DNA of 64,000 bases from Cerioporus squamosus (Eukaryota; Basidiomycota; Agaricomycetes; Polyporales; Polyporaceae), in assembly GCA_022592435.1 (NCBI GenBank), contig JABYQS010000046.1, forward strand, positions 62,001-126,000, read 5' to 3'. Shown piece by piece: positions 25,198-38,346 of the stretch (position 1 is its first letter; each line of letters begins with the position of its first letter). Below the pieces are notes generated by a model. It saw only the letters and a program-made list of their open reading frames with translations. It searched no databases and was not told the DNA's origin. A program made the position numbers and the translations under genes.

Positions 25198-28100
25198 TCA
25201 TCGACGCTGCATATGATACTTAGTGCATATAGTGAGAACTTTCCTAGAGTCAGAACCCAAAATATCCATCTCGAGAGGGATCGCATCCAATGCCCCCCGC
25301 AGGGCTTGCGTGTCTGTGTGAGGGGATGCTTAGTGACGCTGACAGGTAGTAAGCCTGTAGAACAAATGATAGCTCACCATTGGGCAACATGACGGCAAGT
25401 AACTCGATGACCTCGTCGTTGAACTCCGCCGCCACTTCAGGGCTCATCTACGGAGCACAAGCATCATTCAATACGTGAGACAGAGGAGATCAGTGGAAGA
25501 CTGTACCTGACGCCGCAGAGCGAGGAGCTCCTGCTTGCACCTCATCTCAACCGTCCCGCTCTCGTAAACCGCGAGGTCCTCCTCCTTCTCCAGAACCGTG
25601 ACCTTCCGGACCACGGGACTATCAATCTCCTCGATGTCGGATTCCATGTTGTAGGTCAGGCCCTGCGACGCGGACGGGACCGCACGCGTGCCCGGGCGGC
25701 GCGCCGCGGGAACCGGGCTCGAGATCTCCTCGATGTCGCTGAAGTCCGGGTCGTCCGGGTCGTCTACGAAGAGACTGCGCATGTTCTCCTCGTTCTCTGC
25801 AGGAAAGGCCGGCGCCCGGCTGCGGCCGATGCGCGAGGAACTTGCAGTCGAGGGGCCCGCGACTGAGCTGAAGTCGTCCTGCGCCTTGCTGCGCGGCTTG
25901 CGTGAACGGGAGACGGGGGCTTTGGCGGAGGCGGTCGCGTTCCTCGTCCCAGCCCCACGGAACTCGATTTCGAAGCGCTTCTTCCGGCTTGTCAAGACGG
26001 CCGAGTGGGGGCCCAGCTGAGAAGGCATAAGGGTGAGTATGGGTTGAAAACTCGGCTGAATGAGAATACGTACCTTCAGATATGTCTGGTTGTACTCTCC
26101 GACCTGGACCTGGGCAGATCCCAAGAAGCCTTCAACAAGCATCTCGTCTACGAGACGCTCCACCGTCGCCTGGGGAAGGTGCTTGAGGACGCCATAGAGC
26201 GCGTCGGTGCTGAAGCCCTTGTCGATCAGAGCCTTCTGCTTGCTTCCCCTGAGCGCAGACACGAGCTGGCTCTTCGTCATGCCCGAGTTCCGCTTGCACA
26301 TCCTGGCCAGATTCTCGAACAGCCGCAGCGCGTTAATCGCATCGTCCGTGTGGTCTATGCGGACTGTCGGGCGTGTGTCGCGGCAGTTGTCGCAAAGCTG
26401 GTTGCAGTGCGCTGATCGAACTTCTCGCCAAAGTGGGCGAGCACCTGCTGCCGCCGGCAGCGGACATCGTTCATGCAGTAACGGGCGACAGTCCAGAGGT
26501 CGTCTTCCTGCCAACGCTTCTCGTCCTCACTCTTGTCTTCCTTACGGATCATGTCGATGCGCGTCCTAACATCGTTGAAGGTGTAGTCTGCGGGGAGTCA
26601 GCAGAGGAACGTGATCCAGGGTCAAGAGGACATACAGAGGATGCACTGGGCAGGGTTGCCGTCTCGCCCAGCTCGACCAGTCTCTTGATAGTAACTGATA
26701 TTCGTCAGTGGAGAGTGCAGATGCACAGGCAATTGACGTACGCAGCGAGTGATTGGGGTACACTGTAGTGTACCACGAAGCGCACTGTTCACCGGGATCA
26801 GTAGAAAGCTATGAAAGCGGTAGGTGTATGCGTACCATCGGCCTTGTCAATGCCCATGCCGAATGCGACCTGGAGTACTCATGAGCATGAAGAGGGTCAC
26901 TGAACCAAAGGATGGAACACGGCCGTACCGTCGCGACGATGATGAGAACTTTCCCCTCGCTCCACTCCCTCTGGACCCGCTCGCGATCACGGTTGTCCAT
27001 CTTGGCATGATAGTGCTTTGCCTGGAGTCCGTGCTCCTCGCGCAGCACCTTCGCAACATCCTCGCAGCTAGTGCGGGACAAGCAATAGATGATACCAGTC
27101 TGGCCAAGAAATTGCTGCTTGATGTCTTGCGCGATCTCTTCAATGCACTTCTTCTGCTTCTTCGGGCGCACCTCGTAGTAGAGGTTTTTGCGGTTGAAGG
27201 AGAGCCTGAACTGCGCACAATTGGGCATGTCCAGGCGGCATAGGATGTCACGCTCGACCTCCGCGTTGGCGGTGGCGGTCAGCGCACTTATGGGACATTT
27301 CGGGTACTGCTTCCGTATGTCGGCAAGTTCAGGATACTGCACGTAACCCCAGGTCAGTTAACGAAGTGTGGGCATCGTGGAAATGATACAAACAGAGTCG
27401 CGGAACCGTCTGCCCCAATCGGTGATGCAGTGCGCCTCGTCAATGACGAAGCGCATGAGTTGTCCGCGTTCGTAGAGTGACTGGAGAAGTCTCTTAGTCG
27501 GAGGGACTCGGAGTTGCTCAGGTGTGAGATACACCAAGCGGGGCTTGTTTGCGCTCCACAAACGATCGCGAGCAGACACCTCTTGGCTGTCCCGTTCTGA
27601 CTGTTCTCCCCCAAGCTTGACCACGTCCACGCCGATCTTGAGGAGTGCGTCAACCTGGTCGCGTATGAGCGAGACGAGGGGCCCCACGACGACCGTGACG
27701 CCGTTCGTTTGCAGCACCGCTGGGATCTGGAACGTCAGACTCTTCCCGCTACCGGTGGGGAACAGCACAAAGACATCTCGACCATCCATCGCAGCACAGA
27801 TGGCCTCGAGCTGCTTCGGACGAAATGATTGCAAGCGGAAGACCTTCCTCAAGACCTCCATAATCTGCGGATAGTATGGCTTCCGTTGGCACTCGGCTAA
27901 GGTTGCAGACTCCAACGGTGAGACTTCGCGGGCTTCGGGTAAAGACTTGGGTTGGGTGGCAGGCGGTGTGGCGGGTATCAGTAACGACGGCGGCCTGTCC
28001 TCTTCTTCGATGGTGTTCGTGACGCTAGTCGGATGGTCGGGGAAGGAGTTCCAATAAATATCATCCTCTTCCATCATGTCTGGAGCCCTCGACGGACCGG

Positions 28101-29271
28101 CCACTGAGGACGAAGCCACTGACACCGTGACTGAAGGAACACTGCGGGGAGGGGGGGCGGACGCTCCTGTGAGATCTGGAGCTATATGCGAATCGAATGG
28201 GATCGTGCTGGAAAGCCCATTTGCATTTGCTGTAGGGTTCCTGGACGCTACAGGCCTTTCCCCACGTTGTATGGCCCTCAACCTCGCCCTGGCCGCAGTC
28301 AGTCTCTTCTCGATGAGATCGCTGAACAGAAATTAGAGATACAGGATGCTCCGTCATGACAAAGTGCATACCTGCATGTAAGTAAGAAACTAAGGTCTTT
28401 CGGTTCGCCTGTAGATGCGCGCGCAGCACCGATCAGCTTGTCGCAGGACTCTATCATATCCTGCGCTGTATTGCAGGCTCCTCGAAGTTCCTCCTCGTTC
28501 ATCTGACAGGAGGGGAGATCAGACTCGGACATTGTGCAGGGGCAGACTCATACCTCAGAAAGGTCCGCATCGTAAGGCACTGCTTCAAACAGCCCTAGGC
28601 AGGATCTCGATGCATTACTCGTCCCCGCAACGGCAATATCCGGAACAGTGGGTGTCTGAGGTGCAGTGCGGGACGGGGCGACGACGTGAATCGTAGAAGG
28701 GGGTGGTTCTCGTGCACGACCCTTCCCCTTACTGCTCACACCGACATCAAGGAAGACATTCTCCTTGTCGGGAGGGTGAGTTGTCTTTGGCCGCTTGGGA
28801 GATGTGTGTGGTGGAAAGTCTTCAGAGGACCCGGATGAAAAGCGCTTGATGGGGATGCTGGACGTGGAGACATTGAGCGGCGTAGACTCGGTGGAGGAGA
28901 CGTTCACGTAGGGGCTGCCGTTGTCGGCTGTGGTGAGGTTGAGGGGCTTAGGCTTAACTTTGCCGAAGCCTGGTGTGGAAAACGAACCGAGCTTGCTGAC
29001 TTTGGAAATGGGGAAGATAAGGGATTTGGGTGGGGAAGACAGCCTAAGAGGGAGAGACGCACTCGTGCTGGGCTTCGTGGGCATCGACTTGGCCGGCTTA
29101 AACTTGCCCTGCATCATTACGCGTCAGTACATCACTCGGTGACATGGATCTGGGCTGAGCCACCTTGCTGCCGCTTGTTTGAGGCGTCGCTGGCTTGGAC
29201 GGGCTACCTACTGTCGCCAACTTCGCGTGTCTGCGCTCGATCTCGTCTACATTGTTCCGGGGGCGCGACAT
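25198..29271 (-). CDS. SGS1: RecQ DNA helicase, SGS1/Rqh1/BLM type
   Basis: 3'-5' helicase dissolving recombination intermediates and restarting forks, with Top3-Rmi1 in yeast. First exon 29164-29271, second starting 29108, then about ten more. Domain order: a long Ser/Pro-rich N-terminal region, helicase motifs LQSFRPKQLEAI (motif 0), FPTGSGKSL (I), IDEAHC (II), ALTATA (III), FGMGIDKAD and the QETGRAGRDG motif VI, then the RQC zinc-binding part with RRQQVLAHFGE and CNQLCDNC, a winged helix, an acidic/basic linker and an HRDC-like C-terminal domain (KQELLALRR ... LPNDTQALRGALDAIP). Presence of RQC plus HRDC places it with SGS1/BLM rather than RECQ1, 4 or 5. The last exon was recognised by phase: it ends in a basic tail at 25198. 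The start is the first ATG of an open frame facing NUF2. Confidence 0.92.
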
Positions 29272-29529
29272 GGGGACAAGCGAGGTAATGGCGGGGGAGG
29301 ATGGGGAACGGAAGAAAGAGCGGGAAGGGTATAGGCTGAGGTTGACGAGCAAAGGATGATTGAGGATCGGTAGCGGCCGGACACCGCGACGCGACGCGCT
29401 GTGCGGTCACCTGACCGCCGCGTCGCCAAACAAACAAATCCGTCGCGCGTCCGGTGGCTGAGATTCCTCTTCTCTCCTCCGAAGTCCAGCTGGCTGTAGT
29501 CTTCTCCTTAAGCACCGAGCGCGAACAAG
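29272..29529. promoter_or_regulatory. Bidirectional promoter, SGS1/NUF2
   Basis: 258 bp between the start codons of the RecQ helicase (-) and NUF2 (+), containing both promoters. An ACGCGACGCG-type string at about 29389-29397 includes the ACGCG core of the MluI cell-cycle box known in yeasts. Both products act in S/M phase, so shared cell-cycle control is a reasonable inference, not shown. Confidence 0.4.
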
Positions 29530-31334
29530 ATGGCGGACCCGAACCTCAAGTTCTGGTTTCCGTCCATGAAACCCATCGAGATCGTGGAAGCATTCGCGAA
29601 CTGGGGCTACAGCATCAGCCCGGAGCAGGTCGCAAGACCCACGTCCGAGTTCGCCATGGGCCTCTACAGCGCGTGTCTAGAGCAAGTCACAGGCATAACC
29701 CTCGACTCGCTGCAAGAGCCGGTTGACCAGGCACTGGCCAACACGGAGAGCCCGGTGCGCATTCCTCCCCCGTCCGTCCCAGTTGTCCTGGCGTCCATGC
29801 TCACCTGCATCTAGGAACTGTACTCGCAGGCTCTTGCACACGATCTCCTGCTTCACCACTTGTATGTTCTATGTTTTTTGCTTACGTTTACGTGCTGAAA
29901 CGCCGGGTAGCCAGCGGTTCGCACAGTCTGCGAAGATCATGGATTTCAGTGCGAGGGACCTCTACTTTCCCGACTCCGACCGCATGCGCGCAATCTTGTC
30001 TGCCTTCATAAACTTCATCAAGTTCTCTGAGCAGAACGAGGGGTTCCTCACGCGCTTGAAAGAGCAGTCGTCAGCTCTGCTGAAGGAGAGGCAGATTGTG
30101 ACGGAAGAGATAGCGGAGCTGGAGACCATGATGTCCCACTTCAAGTGAGTGTTTGAGTTCTCCCGGGGCTTGAGCTGTCCGTTGAGGGGCACGGCATAGA
30201 GCGAAGAGAGCAGAGGATGAGCCCAAATGCGCAGCCCTCCGACAAGAGAACACCGCGCTCATGGAGCAGGTCATCACGTACAAGGAGAAGCAGATGGGCT
30301 TCCTCCAGGACGTCGAGAGTCTCAAGCAGGAAAAGGCTGGCCTCGTTGCGCAGAAGGTGTGCCTTTATATGAATCGCTCCTCTGCGCCCGACTCATTACG
30401 CATGTGGCTGCAGGAGAAAGTGACTACCGAGATGGCCGCCGCGACAGAGAACATTAGCCGCACGCGCTCGCGCATCGTCCAGTCCCCGGAGCGCATCAAG
30501 CGCAACATAACAAGCATGGGCAACACCGCCGCCGAGGACAAGCGGATGGTCGCCGCGAACGAGGCGAAGACGCGCGACCTGCAGACGAAGATCGCTGCTC
30601 TGCTCAACATCGAGAAGGTGCGCCCCCTGCTGCGGCTCCTCTAACTCTCAACAAAACATGGAACTCAACGTACCTTCTCCGCAGGACGTGCGCTCGTGTG
30701 TGGAACAGCTGCAGACCATCGAGAAGGAGATGCGCGCGCTGGACGCAGCCCAGAAGGAGCTCGGTGATCTGAGGGACACGCTGGACCGGAAGAAGGGCGA
30801 GCGTTCGGAGCTGATCATGCGGCGCGAGGTGCGTTCTCTTACGTGCGACCTCTATCATATCTGCTTCGTTCCTGATCGTCTTCCTTCACTGTATGCAGCG
30901 CGTGCACAAGCAGTTCTCGAATGCGCAAGAGAAGCTAGAGCGTGCACAGCGGCACGTAGAGGACAAGCGGCTTGCAAGCCAGCAAACTATCGAGCGGCTG
31001 CAGCGGGAGTACGAGGAGATGGCTGTCGAGCGCAGGGACAACGACCGCCAGGTGGAGGAACTCCGTGCGGAGGCAGACGAGATTGAGCGCAAGGTGGGTG
31101 CTCGCCATTGGATCAGACTGAGTGAGCGTATAACTGACTGGCTCTAGATGGCGGAGCACATGAAGTCCAGTCAAGCTGAGCTGAACGAGCTCCTGACGGA
31201 GTATTGGAAACTTCGACACGAGACTGGTACGCGAGTCAGTATGTGAGATGAACGGGGTGACGCTGACTGAATGATCAGAGGTATACATGGAGACGCTAGC
31301 GAACAAGCTCGGGATGCAAGTTCGGAGTACATGA
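29530..31334 (+). CDS. NUF2: Kinetochore protein Nuf2 (NDC80 complex)
   Basis: Subunit of the NDC80 complex that couples kinetochores to spindle microtubules. The N-terminus KFWFPSMKPIEIVEAFANWGYSI is the Nuf2 calponin-homology signature, followed by IMDFSARDLYFPDSDR. From about residue 150 on the protein is almost wholly coiled coil (heptad-rich Glu/Lys/Leu runs) to the end. First exon 29530-29754, second starting 29815, then six or more exons separated by 50-60 nt introns; the last one ends LANKLGMQVRST at 31334. The start ATG directly precedes the conserved domain and faces the RecQ gene across 258 bp. Its expected partner Ndc80 is not in this window. Confidence 0.93.
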
Positions 31335-31543
31335 GGCCTTCAGACCTGAGGTGTCGTGTAGAGTCTTCGCTATCACTATATATCCTGCGGATTATGTACG
31401 CTATCATTACAGTACCGATGTGTAACCATACTGCCATACCCATGTTGTACAATGATAACAATATCTCCATAGAGCCGTAGTACTAGGATGTCACAAAGCC
31501 GCATACAGAAGGGCGCCGACGAAGCAAAAGCGGGGTCCGCCGT

Positions 31544-33372
31544 CTAACGCGCCCTTTTCTTCCCCCTCGGCCGCTTGACGCGCTCGGCGCAGTCGCGACA
31601 GTACCACTTCCCCTCCGGTGCTATCTCTAGGCCGACGCAACCCAAATGGAACTACAGAACGCAAGCACAGTCAGGACAACCCGGGTCGACATGACAACTC
31701 AACGTTGACCACGCACCCATTCTCTCTCGCACGTCGGATTGTCGCATGCAATCATCTGCACCGTCCGCGTCAGCAGCTATGCCTTACCAACGCACGCGTC
31801 TCGCGTACAACGGGACACGTACCTCGCCATACGACACCTGGTTGCAGAAACAGTACCGCGGCTCGTTTGGGTCGACCTCTCCCTCCGGGAGAGCTGGCAC
31901 GAGATTCTGCGCAGGGATCTTCAGAGTGAGCGGAGGCTGGTTCGCCGTCCGCGGCCCTTCCTCTTCCTCCTCCTCTTCCTCTGGGTGCATCGACTTCTCG
32001 GGCACGTTCTCATCTGCTGCTGCTGATGTTGTCCTGGGCTCCCGTGGCGGACGCGTGAACCTGCGGCGTTTCCTGCCTCGTCGCCTGCCGCGGGTGGCCG
32101 TAGGTGCGGGCGCGACTGGTTCCGCAGCCGCTGGTCCAGCAGGTTCATCATCATCCGTGATGTCAATAATCTCATCTTCAGCGGGGGAGGCGGACGGTGG
32201 TGGCGTGGCCTCTTTAACGGGAGCGAAAGCCTCTGCAAGCTGAACGGTGGGCTCGGGTACAGGAGCGGTGTCGGGGGCGGGGGCGGGCGGAACATGAGAC
32301 TCCAATGGTAAATCTACTGGTGGTGGACTGGAGGGTCTGGTGCGGGCGGGCTTGGGGACGACAACTTCCGGAAGGATGATGGAAGCTGGATGAGTGCCAG
32401 GGCGCAGACCGAGCGATATCGACGCCTCCTGCTCATTGATAGCGCGGTCTAGGTCACGAATGTATCTGTCGATCTGTAGAAGGAGCGGAAGAGAGCAAGT
32501 TTGGTAGGCGGATGATAGCCATCTGGGGTAACAACGAGCACTCACCAGATCGTATACGTGCCGCGCGAGGTAATACTTCTCATTCGACGCGCGAGACACC
32601 TCCTCCGCTGACTGCGCGATACCGATGAGCAGCTCCCGCGTAGAGTCTGAATCCTCAATGACGGCGGCGAGAGACCTGGAGGGAGCAGGGGTGGTTCGGC
32701 TCCCCGTGGACGCAGGGCCGGGGGTGGACGTAGGCGGCGGAGAGAGCGAGCTGCCAATGCTTCCACTGGACAGTTTCCCGTTCCCGTTCGTGTGGGGGGT
32801 CTGCGACTCCACGCCAGCTTCCACTTCCGGAGCATCTGCGGGTGTTTGGGTTGTTTCTCCATTGTGAACAGATTCGCCTGCAGGAGGTCCCTCCGGATCC
32901 TTGTTCACCTCCGCCAAAGCTCTCCGCAGCGAGACGTACTTCAGGATGGCGGGTGTCAGATTTGAAATGTTGCCTGTTCAATCTCAACGTGGATAATACG
33001 ACAGAGGTAAACATGATAGCTACCCTGTGCCTGCTCGTCCAATTCTTGGATCAGGGTAAAGGCTCTGTGGAGAGATAGTGGCAACTGCTCGAGTACTGCA
33101 AACAGTCGATTGACCTCATATACATGGAGTTAGCTGCACAACGCACCTTCATAATGCTCTTCTTTGAACGCGTCCCAGATCTCCTGCTCCTTCGCAGACG
33201 TCTCCGTGTCGAGCTCCCCAGATGGCGCTTCCGGACAAGGCTCCGGGTCAGCGGCAGTCGTGGCTACCTCCTCAGTTTCATATGCCGGCGAGCTTGGTAG
33301 TACAAGCTGGTCTTCGTGCGCAGAGTCCGTGTCCTGGTCGATCCGTCGTCGTTTGTGGCGGCGAGTAGACAT
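31544..33372 (-). CDS. ING-family PHD-finger chromatin protein
   Basis: Reader of H3K4me3 that recruits histone acetyltransferase or deacetylase complexes (yeast Yng1, Yng2, Pho23). The N-terminal ING domain is split over short exons: VLEQLPLSLHRAFTLIQELDEQAQ, later YVSLRRALAEV and YLARHVYDLIDRYIRDLDRAI. A long Pro/Ala/Glu-rich linker follows, with an AT-hook-like basic patch RGRRRGRKRRRF and a run of eight Glu. The C-terminal PHD finger reads CFCNQVSYGEMIACDN, then CEREWFHLGC and KWYCRDC, the Cys4-His-Cys3 pattern, with a basic tail ending KRAR at 31544. The linker makes it longer than the yeast members. Which ING complex it joins cannot be told from sequence. It converges with NUF2. Confidence 0.92.
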
Positions 33373-33869
33373 GAGCCGGTGAGCGCAGCCGTCAGGGTGC
33401 TGCCCGCGACGACTCTCGTGCGTGACTGAGAGTCACGACAGGTCACACGTTACTCATCGTGGCCGCGAGGTCAGAGCGCCCGCGACGCGCTTGGGCGCTT
33501 ATGCGGCACCTGCAGGAGGCAGGCTGGCTCTGGTAGCTCTGGTAAGTCAGTACAGCGAAAGTATTCTCCCTAGCCGACCATTCATGCCAAGTTGTATGCA
33601 GCAGAGGTATTCAGACACAACGCATCAGTTGTACAAAGTAAGAACCAGGTAGACGACTAGTGTAATGGCTAGAAATACAGTCCTTGGCAACAGCTGCTCT
33701 TTCTGCTTGAGCCTTGCACCGCTGCAGAACGTCAGTATGTAGGACTCCGCGGAGTCGTGAGGTAAGTATCAGTATGAGTCTGAAGGAAAGTCTTATTCTA
33801 TATTATCGCAGATCTGCACCATGCGCCCATAGCATAATACTCACCATCCGAGGAAATGGAAACAAGGAA
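33373..33869. other. Intergenic spacer, ING to glycosyltransferase
   Basis: About 500 bp holding the ING gene promoter and the glycosyltransferase 3' UTR. The only open frames are short and without recognisable character. No repeat or RNA gene is seen. Confidence 0.5.
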
Positions 33870-35538
33870 TCATTGCTGCTCTCCGGCTGACGAAGTTCTG
33901 CCCTGAGCGAAGAGCTCGTCCGCGAATTTGACATCTGACAGCGTCTCCATCGAGAGAGTCGCGTTCGATGCGGGCTGGTTGAGCCATAGCCACTTGAAGC
34001 CGACGTGGTACCGCACGGCTGGGAGCCAACGACGCGCGAGATCGTTGTCCGGGTCTGACCAGCCCGACCACTCGTAGTACCGCTCCATGTTGTCCAAGCA
34101 GTTGCTGTACGGAAACAGGGCAGAGGCGTCTCAGCGCTCCCTGCAGCTCGGATTGAAGGGAAGGAGCACGTACAAATGCAACATCTTGGGCAAGACCGTG
34201 CGTCCTCGCGCAGCGTCATTGTGCGTATGGATCTGCCTGTGGCGTTCCGTCTCCTCGTCCACGTCGTCGTCGCCTAGCCCGGTGTTGTACATATCCACCA
34301 AGCAGCTCGAGACCTCCCAATCGTAGCTCAGAGGCTCGAAGATCTCCGGCCGGTGGCTCACGATCGCCCACCAATAGCCCTGGTCGCCGAGCTTCACCCC
34401 TTCGTACTTCATGCGCCCGCTATCTCCATCCGGGACAGGCTCGCCGAACATTGCCTCGAATGCGGGCGGGGCGAGCGCAGAAATGTGCTGCGAGTCCCCG
34501 CTATAGTGCAATGAGTCCATGAGGCGGAGCTCGCGCAAGCGTGCGAGGTCGAGGAGCATGATGCAGCTGCAGATGCGGCTCGCGTGGTGCCAGTCCGGGG
34601 CAAATTGCTCCGGGTGCGAGGGCATAGAAATCGCCACTTCGGGCTGGAGCGCGTTGAAGCGGGCCCAGAGCTGGGTCGGATCGGAGATGAACAAAGCATC
34701 TGTGTCGATGAAAATGGCGCGGTCGATCGTTGGAGGCAAGATTTCGTGTATGAAGAGCTTCATGAGACCAGCTAAAGGGTGACCGGACATCAGCACACAC
34801 CAAAGGTGACAAAGAGGCAGAGACAACTCACGGACGCCGGCGGAGTGGTCAGAATGAAGCGCGCCTTCGCGCTGTATCCTGTTCACCATATCCTCCTGGG
34901 GAATACGGTAGAACCGAACAAGAATATCGTGCTGTGGATGCCTGAGGAGGCTGAGACGCTTCTCGAGATACTCTTGGGCAGCCTGGTCGCATATGATGTG
35001 GAAGCCGAGCGGACTTGAACTGTACATGATAATAGACTGGCCAGAGAGTAGTCAGTCCCCATGCACAGGCATAGCACTAGATGCGGGGATGCAGCGAGGA
35101 ATCGGACATCCCTTGCGGCGGTATGATTGACGTCCGAGAGGGTGGAGTACGCACCTTCATGAGTATAGCACCTTCTGCAGCGGAGTTCTGGGAAAACATA
35201 ATGAGGGCGAAAGTGATAGGATTAGATGTGGCTAGCAGGAGTGGCGCATTAGGAGAAGATGCTTGAGTAGCCTCCGCTGGAGGGGCATAAACGGTCGGAA
35301 GGTTGGGTATATGATCGTGATGGGGTATACGTTCATGTGAGTTGTCGAAGGCAGGGCGTGTCTGCAAGGGTTCGTCCGCAGGAGAGATGTCGGGCTCCTG
35401 AAGCTGCACGGCGTGTGCCACGTCGCGAGTTTGGTAGAGGTAGAAAAGAGAGACGGTGAGGATCATGCTAGCGACGACGAATGCGGCCCGTCTGAGCTGG
35501 GTGGACGACGGCGGATGTCCTTCCCGCTGATTCTCCAT
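33870..35538 (-). CDS. Type II membrane glycosyltransferase, GT8/LARGE-like
   Basis: Golgi- or ER-type transferase. Residues about 15-37 (AAFVVASMILTVSLFYLYQ) form a single signal-anchor preceded by basic residues, so the catalytic part is lumenal. After a stem comes SIIMYSSSPLGFHIICDQ, then the metal-binding DxD motif in AIFIDTDALFISDP, and KLGDQGYW, which together resemble the GT8-like (LARGE, GXYLT) families that transfer sugars from UDP donors. The C-terminus has a Trp-rich YHVGFKWLWLN block. Exon 1 starts at 35538; introns lie near 35040-35155, 34760-34830 and 34100-34170; the stop is at 33870. Donor and acceptor sugars cannot be named from sequence. It is not the glycogenin-like gene that flanks basidiomycete mating loci: that is soluble, and no MAT genes are nearby. 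Confidence 0.8.
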
Positions 35539-36425
35539 CCCGGCGACGAGGGCACGCTCGGGCGTAGGCCATCGTTGTCGGGCACTCGCTGGTAGAATAG
35601 GGACGCCATGGAGAGGGCGAGCTGATATGAGGATAGCAGAAAGGACAGTGGGTTCCAGCGAGCGAGTTCAGTCGTGGGCGTACCAGATCGCAAGCGACGC
35701 GAGGCGGGCCCCGAGCTTTGTCGCGGTGACGAGAATATATTTTCCTGGCGGGGACCCCCATTCTGGTCGACGTGAAGGGCCAAGGCTCCTCCGCCACAAG
35801 CGCGTTTTCCGGGCGTCTCCACGCGTGCAAGTTCGGTATACAGAGGTACAGACGAGTTGGGTACCACGAATGTGGACGGCACGTCGTACGGTGCTCCGGA
35901 AAACACATGCAGGCAATGCCAACTAGATTCGTTGGTCGGTGCGCTGTCTGTTATATCGGGTGGTATCGCAACACTTCCTACAGGCAAACCGGAGAGGTAG
36001 TAACTTCGCAGGTCCTAGCCAGGCGTACATTTAGTATCCAGAATGGTATATACAGCAAGCAAGATGAGAGCGTGGGTGGGTGACCGAGTGTTCATGACGA
36101 TAGCGTGAGTATGCGAGACAATAATTGCGTAGAGAGTCGGGAGCGTATGGCGTGCATAGAGGAGTTGTTGTGATAAGCCAGGAAAGCAGATGTTCTAGTC
36201 GATACAATGAAGACCTGCAGGGAAACGATGACGTTCATCGGCATCTTGTGGTAGCTGAGCGATACATATGGCATACCTGAGTGGGGTCAAGAGAGTTGGT
36301 CGGTACGCTCCAAGGCGGAAGAGAAAGCCTATGGGTCGCATTCCTCGGGAGATCTCCAGTCGGATTTTTGCGGGCTACGAACGAAGCATCTCAGTCATGA
36401 GTCGCGGTCTTGCGTCAAACCCATC
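35539..36425. other. Gene-free spacer before the membrane-protein triplet
   Basis: Nearly 0.9 kb with no supportable gene. A minus-strand open frame of about 170 codons overlaps the glycosyltransferase start and extends upstream into this spacer; its translation has no domain character. The region probably contains the glycosyltransferase promoter and the 3' UTR of the first triplet gene. Confidence 0.5.
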
Positions 36426-37787
36426 CTACCCTCGCAAGTGAAGTCTATATGAGAAACAGTCAATGTTGCCGAACAAGACCATATACATCACATGACGGAC
36501 TCACTCCTGGTAGGCTGCATACGCCGTCCTGGCATCCTGATAGAGTGTTCTGAGGAGCCTTCGGTCGTTCGCGGGGAGTCCCTCCCCGATGGACAAGTCG
36601 AAGTCGAACGCGCCCTCTTTCTCATCCTGGCTGATGTTGCGGACAGCATGCAGCACCGTCCCCTTCCAGATGGTCCAAACGTGCGTCTCGTTCGGGAGCA
36701 GGTCGTCCATCACCTTCTGAAGCATCCGTTCGTCGGCAGGGGAGAGTACGAGCAGGACGAAGACAACCATAATGGTCCTCGTTCCGAGTCTGTACTTGCG
36801 CATCCGAGGCGCGCGGAGGACTTGTTGGACGAGGATACGTCGTTGTATACTCTCCTTGTCCAGGGAGGAGAGATACGAGTTGTACATCCAGGAGACGGCG
36901 AGCGAACATAAGAACATGATCTGTCCGAAGATCTCGCCTTGTGGTACGATGAGCAGCTGCGCGAGGAACTGGACCGTGAGGAGCATCGAAGAGAGCCCGA
37001 TGTTGTGATACTCCGGCTCGCTGCTGTACTTGAGCGAGAATCGGCCGCGAGTGATCGGGTTTACGGCGCCCTCAGGCCCCTTCAGGATGACAATATCTCC
37101 GCCACCCTCCAGTACGCCGTCACCATGCGGCGCGCCATCCGCAGGAGCCGGATGGGTGAAGGTGAAGGTGCCCGTACCGACCACGTAACAAGAGAGACCA
37201 CTGCTGAGCATCCCGAGGACGATCATGGAGAAGCAGAACCAGTCCTGGAAGACTGCGCAAGCGGTGGCGGCGGCGGCGGAAGTGGATATGGGGATTAAGG
37301 CGAGGGGGCTGGTAGAATCGCGGAAGAGTCGGGGATGTTCTTCGACTGCCGGTTGGTGGGAGAGTTCAGCAACTGTGACACAGACCGGTATTGTTACTCG
37401 AGTGTCGTGTAACCCGTGCGCCGTCTCTATGTTTTTGCACTCCTGCAGAAACAAGTGGGCCAAGTGACCAGTCTTGTACATCACGGTACCCGAGTGGACT
37501 GCTCGGTACTTGGGCCCATTCATCCCATCGAGTTCGAATAGAACCGCAGGGTCGACGTTGATGCCGGGGTAGAGACCGTCCCAGAAGCGCGAACGACCGA
37601 GCTGTCCATACCGTTTGGCTATCTCGTAACTCCCCGGTGAGTTGTACCAGCCAAGCCACTTCCTTCCTTGGTAGACGTGTACAGTAGCCATGGCTGAGAC
37701 GGCGACATCTCCTCCAAAGAAACCTGCCACCCCGGAAATGTCGAGATTGATGTTCGAATCATGCAGCGGTATCGGGGGTATCGTCAT
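36426..37787 (-). CDS. Unrecognised multi-spanning membrane protein, paralogue A
   Basis: Family not recognised. About 430-435 residues from a nearly intronless frame. Features: N-terminal segment with NLDISGVAGFFGG, then YNSPGSYEIAKRYG, GPKYRAVHSGT, a hydrophobic pair at about residues 180-230 (ending GTGTFTFTHPAP), GAVNPITRGRFSLKY, a second hydrophobic pair MLLTVQFLAQLLIVPQGEIFGQIMFLCSLAVSWMY shortened here to its core VPQGEIFGQ, a cytosolic-looking charged segment, and a fifth hydrophobic stretch RTIMVVFVLLVLS; it ends in an amphipathic tail with LLPNETHVW. The coding frame meets TGA at 36501, but GTGAGT overlaps that stop, and splicing 36445-36504 would add six residues and end at 36426. 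Paralogue B uses the same donor position, so I favour the spliced form. Clearly homologous to the next two genes. Confidence 0.75.
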
Positions 37788-38346
37788 GAGCGTCGTTGAG
37801 GAGTTGGTAGAGTGGGCGAGCGGTGCTCTAGAAGGTCATGGATAGATGGTTCCGGTGCTGTGAGGAGCGAAAGGTCGTGGTGGGTAGCTGAGTTAGAGTG
37901 GCAGGCCGCATGGCGGTAGTACAAGCTTGGCAATCGCACCGCCGCGCGGGCGAACACGACAATCAAGCAAGATCTCCGATGGGGTGGAAGTTAATGGGCA
38001 TCTGCACACAGCCACTCCGACTGAGAAGGCTTGATGAATGACGTCGCTATTGGGATCCAGGGTAGAACCAAAGCAGAACGAGTACACCATGTAAGTAGTC
38101 CATACTAACTAGTGTTGTCCGAGTGGATACGTGTACAGTGATGATATGCTATAGCTATGGTAATATACAACTAGCGATCATGGTGCGCAGGGTACGTACG
38201 CTTTGAGAGTTGCACGACACGAAAAGGAACCCGATCACAGCGTCATGTACGTAGTAATGATGTAGCTCTTCGGACCCTACTGCGCGGGGTTCGCAGCGTA
38301 TCAGTGCAGAGGGCCCAACAATTAGTGCTTGCACACGAGTCGTAGC
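37788..38346. other. Spacer between paralogues A and B
   Basis: About 560 bp between two tandem minus-strand genes, holding the promoter of A and the 3' UTR of B. No other gene or repeat is apparent. Confidence 0.5.

Noticed and set aside
33870..35538. Mating-type A locus flank (glycogenin-like gene)
   Set aside because: The glycosyltransferase has a signal anchor and LARGE-like motifs, and no homeodomain, MIP or beta-flanking gene is present in the window.
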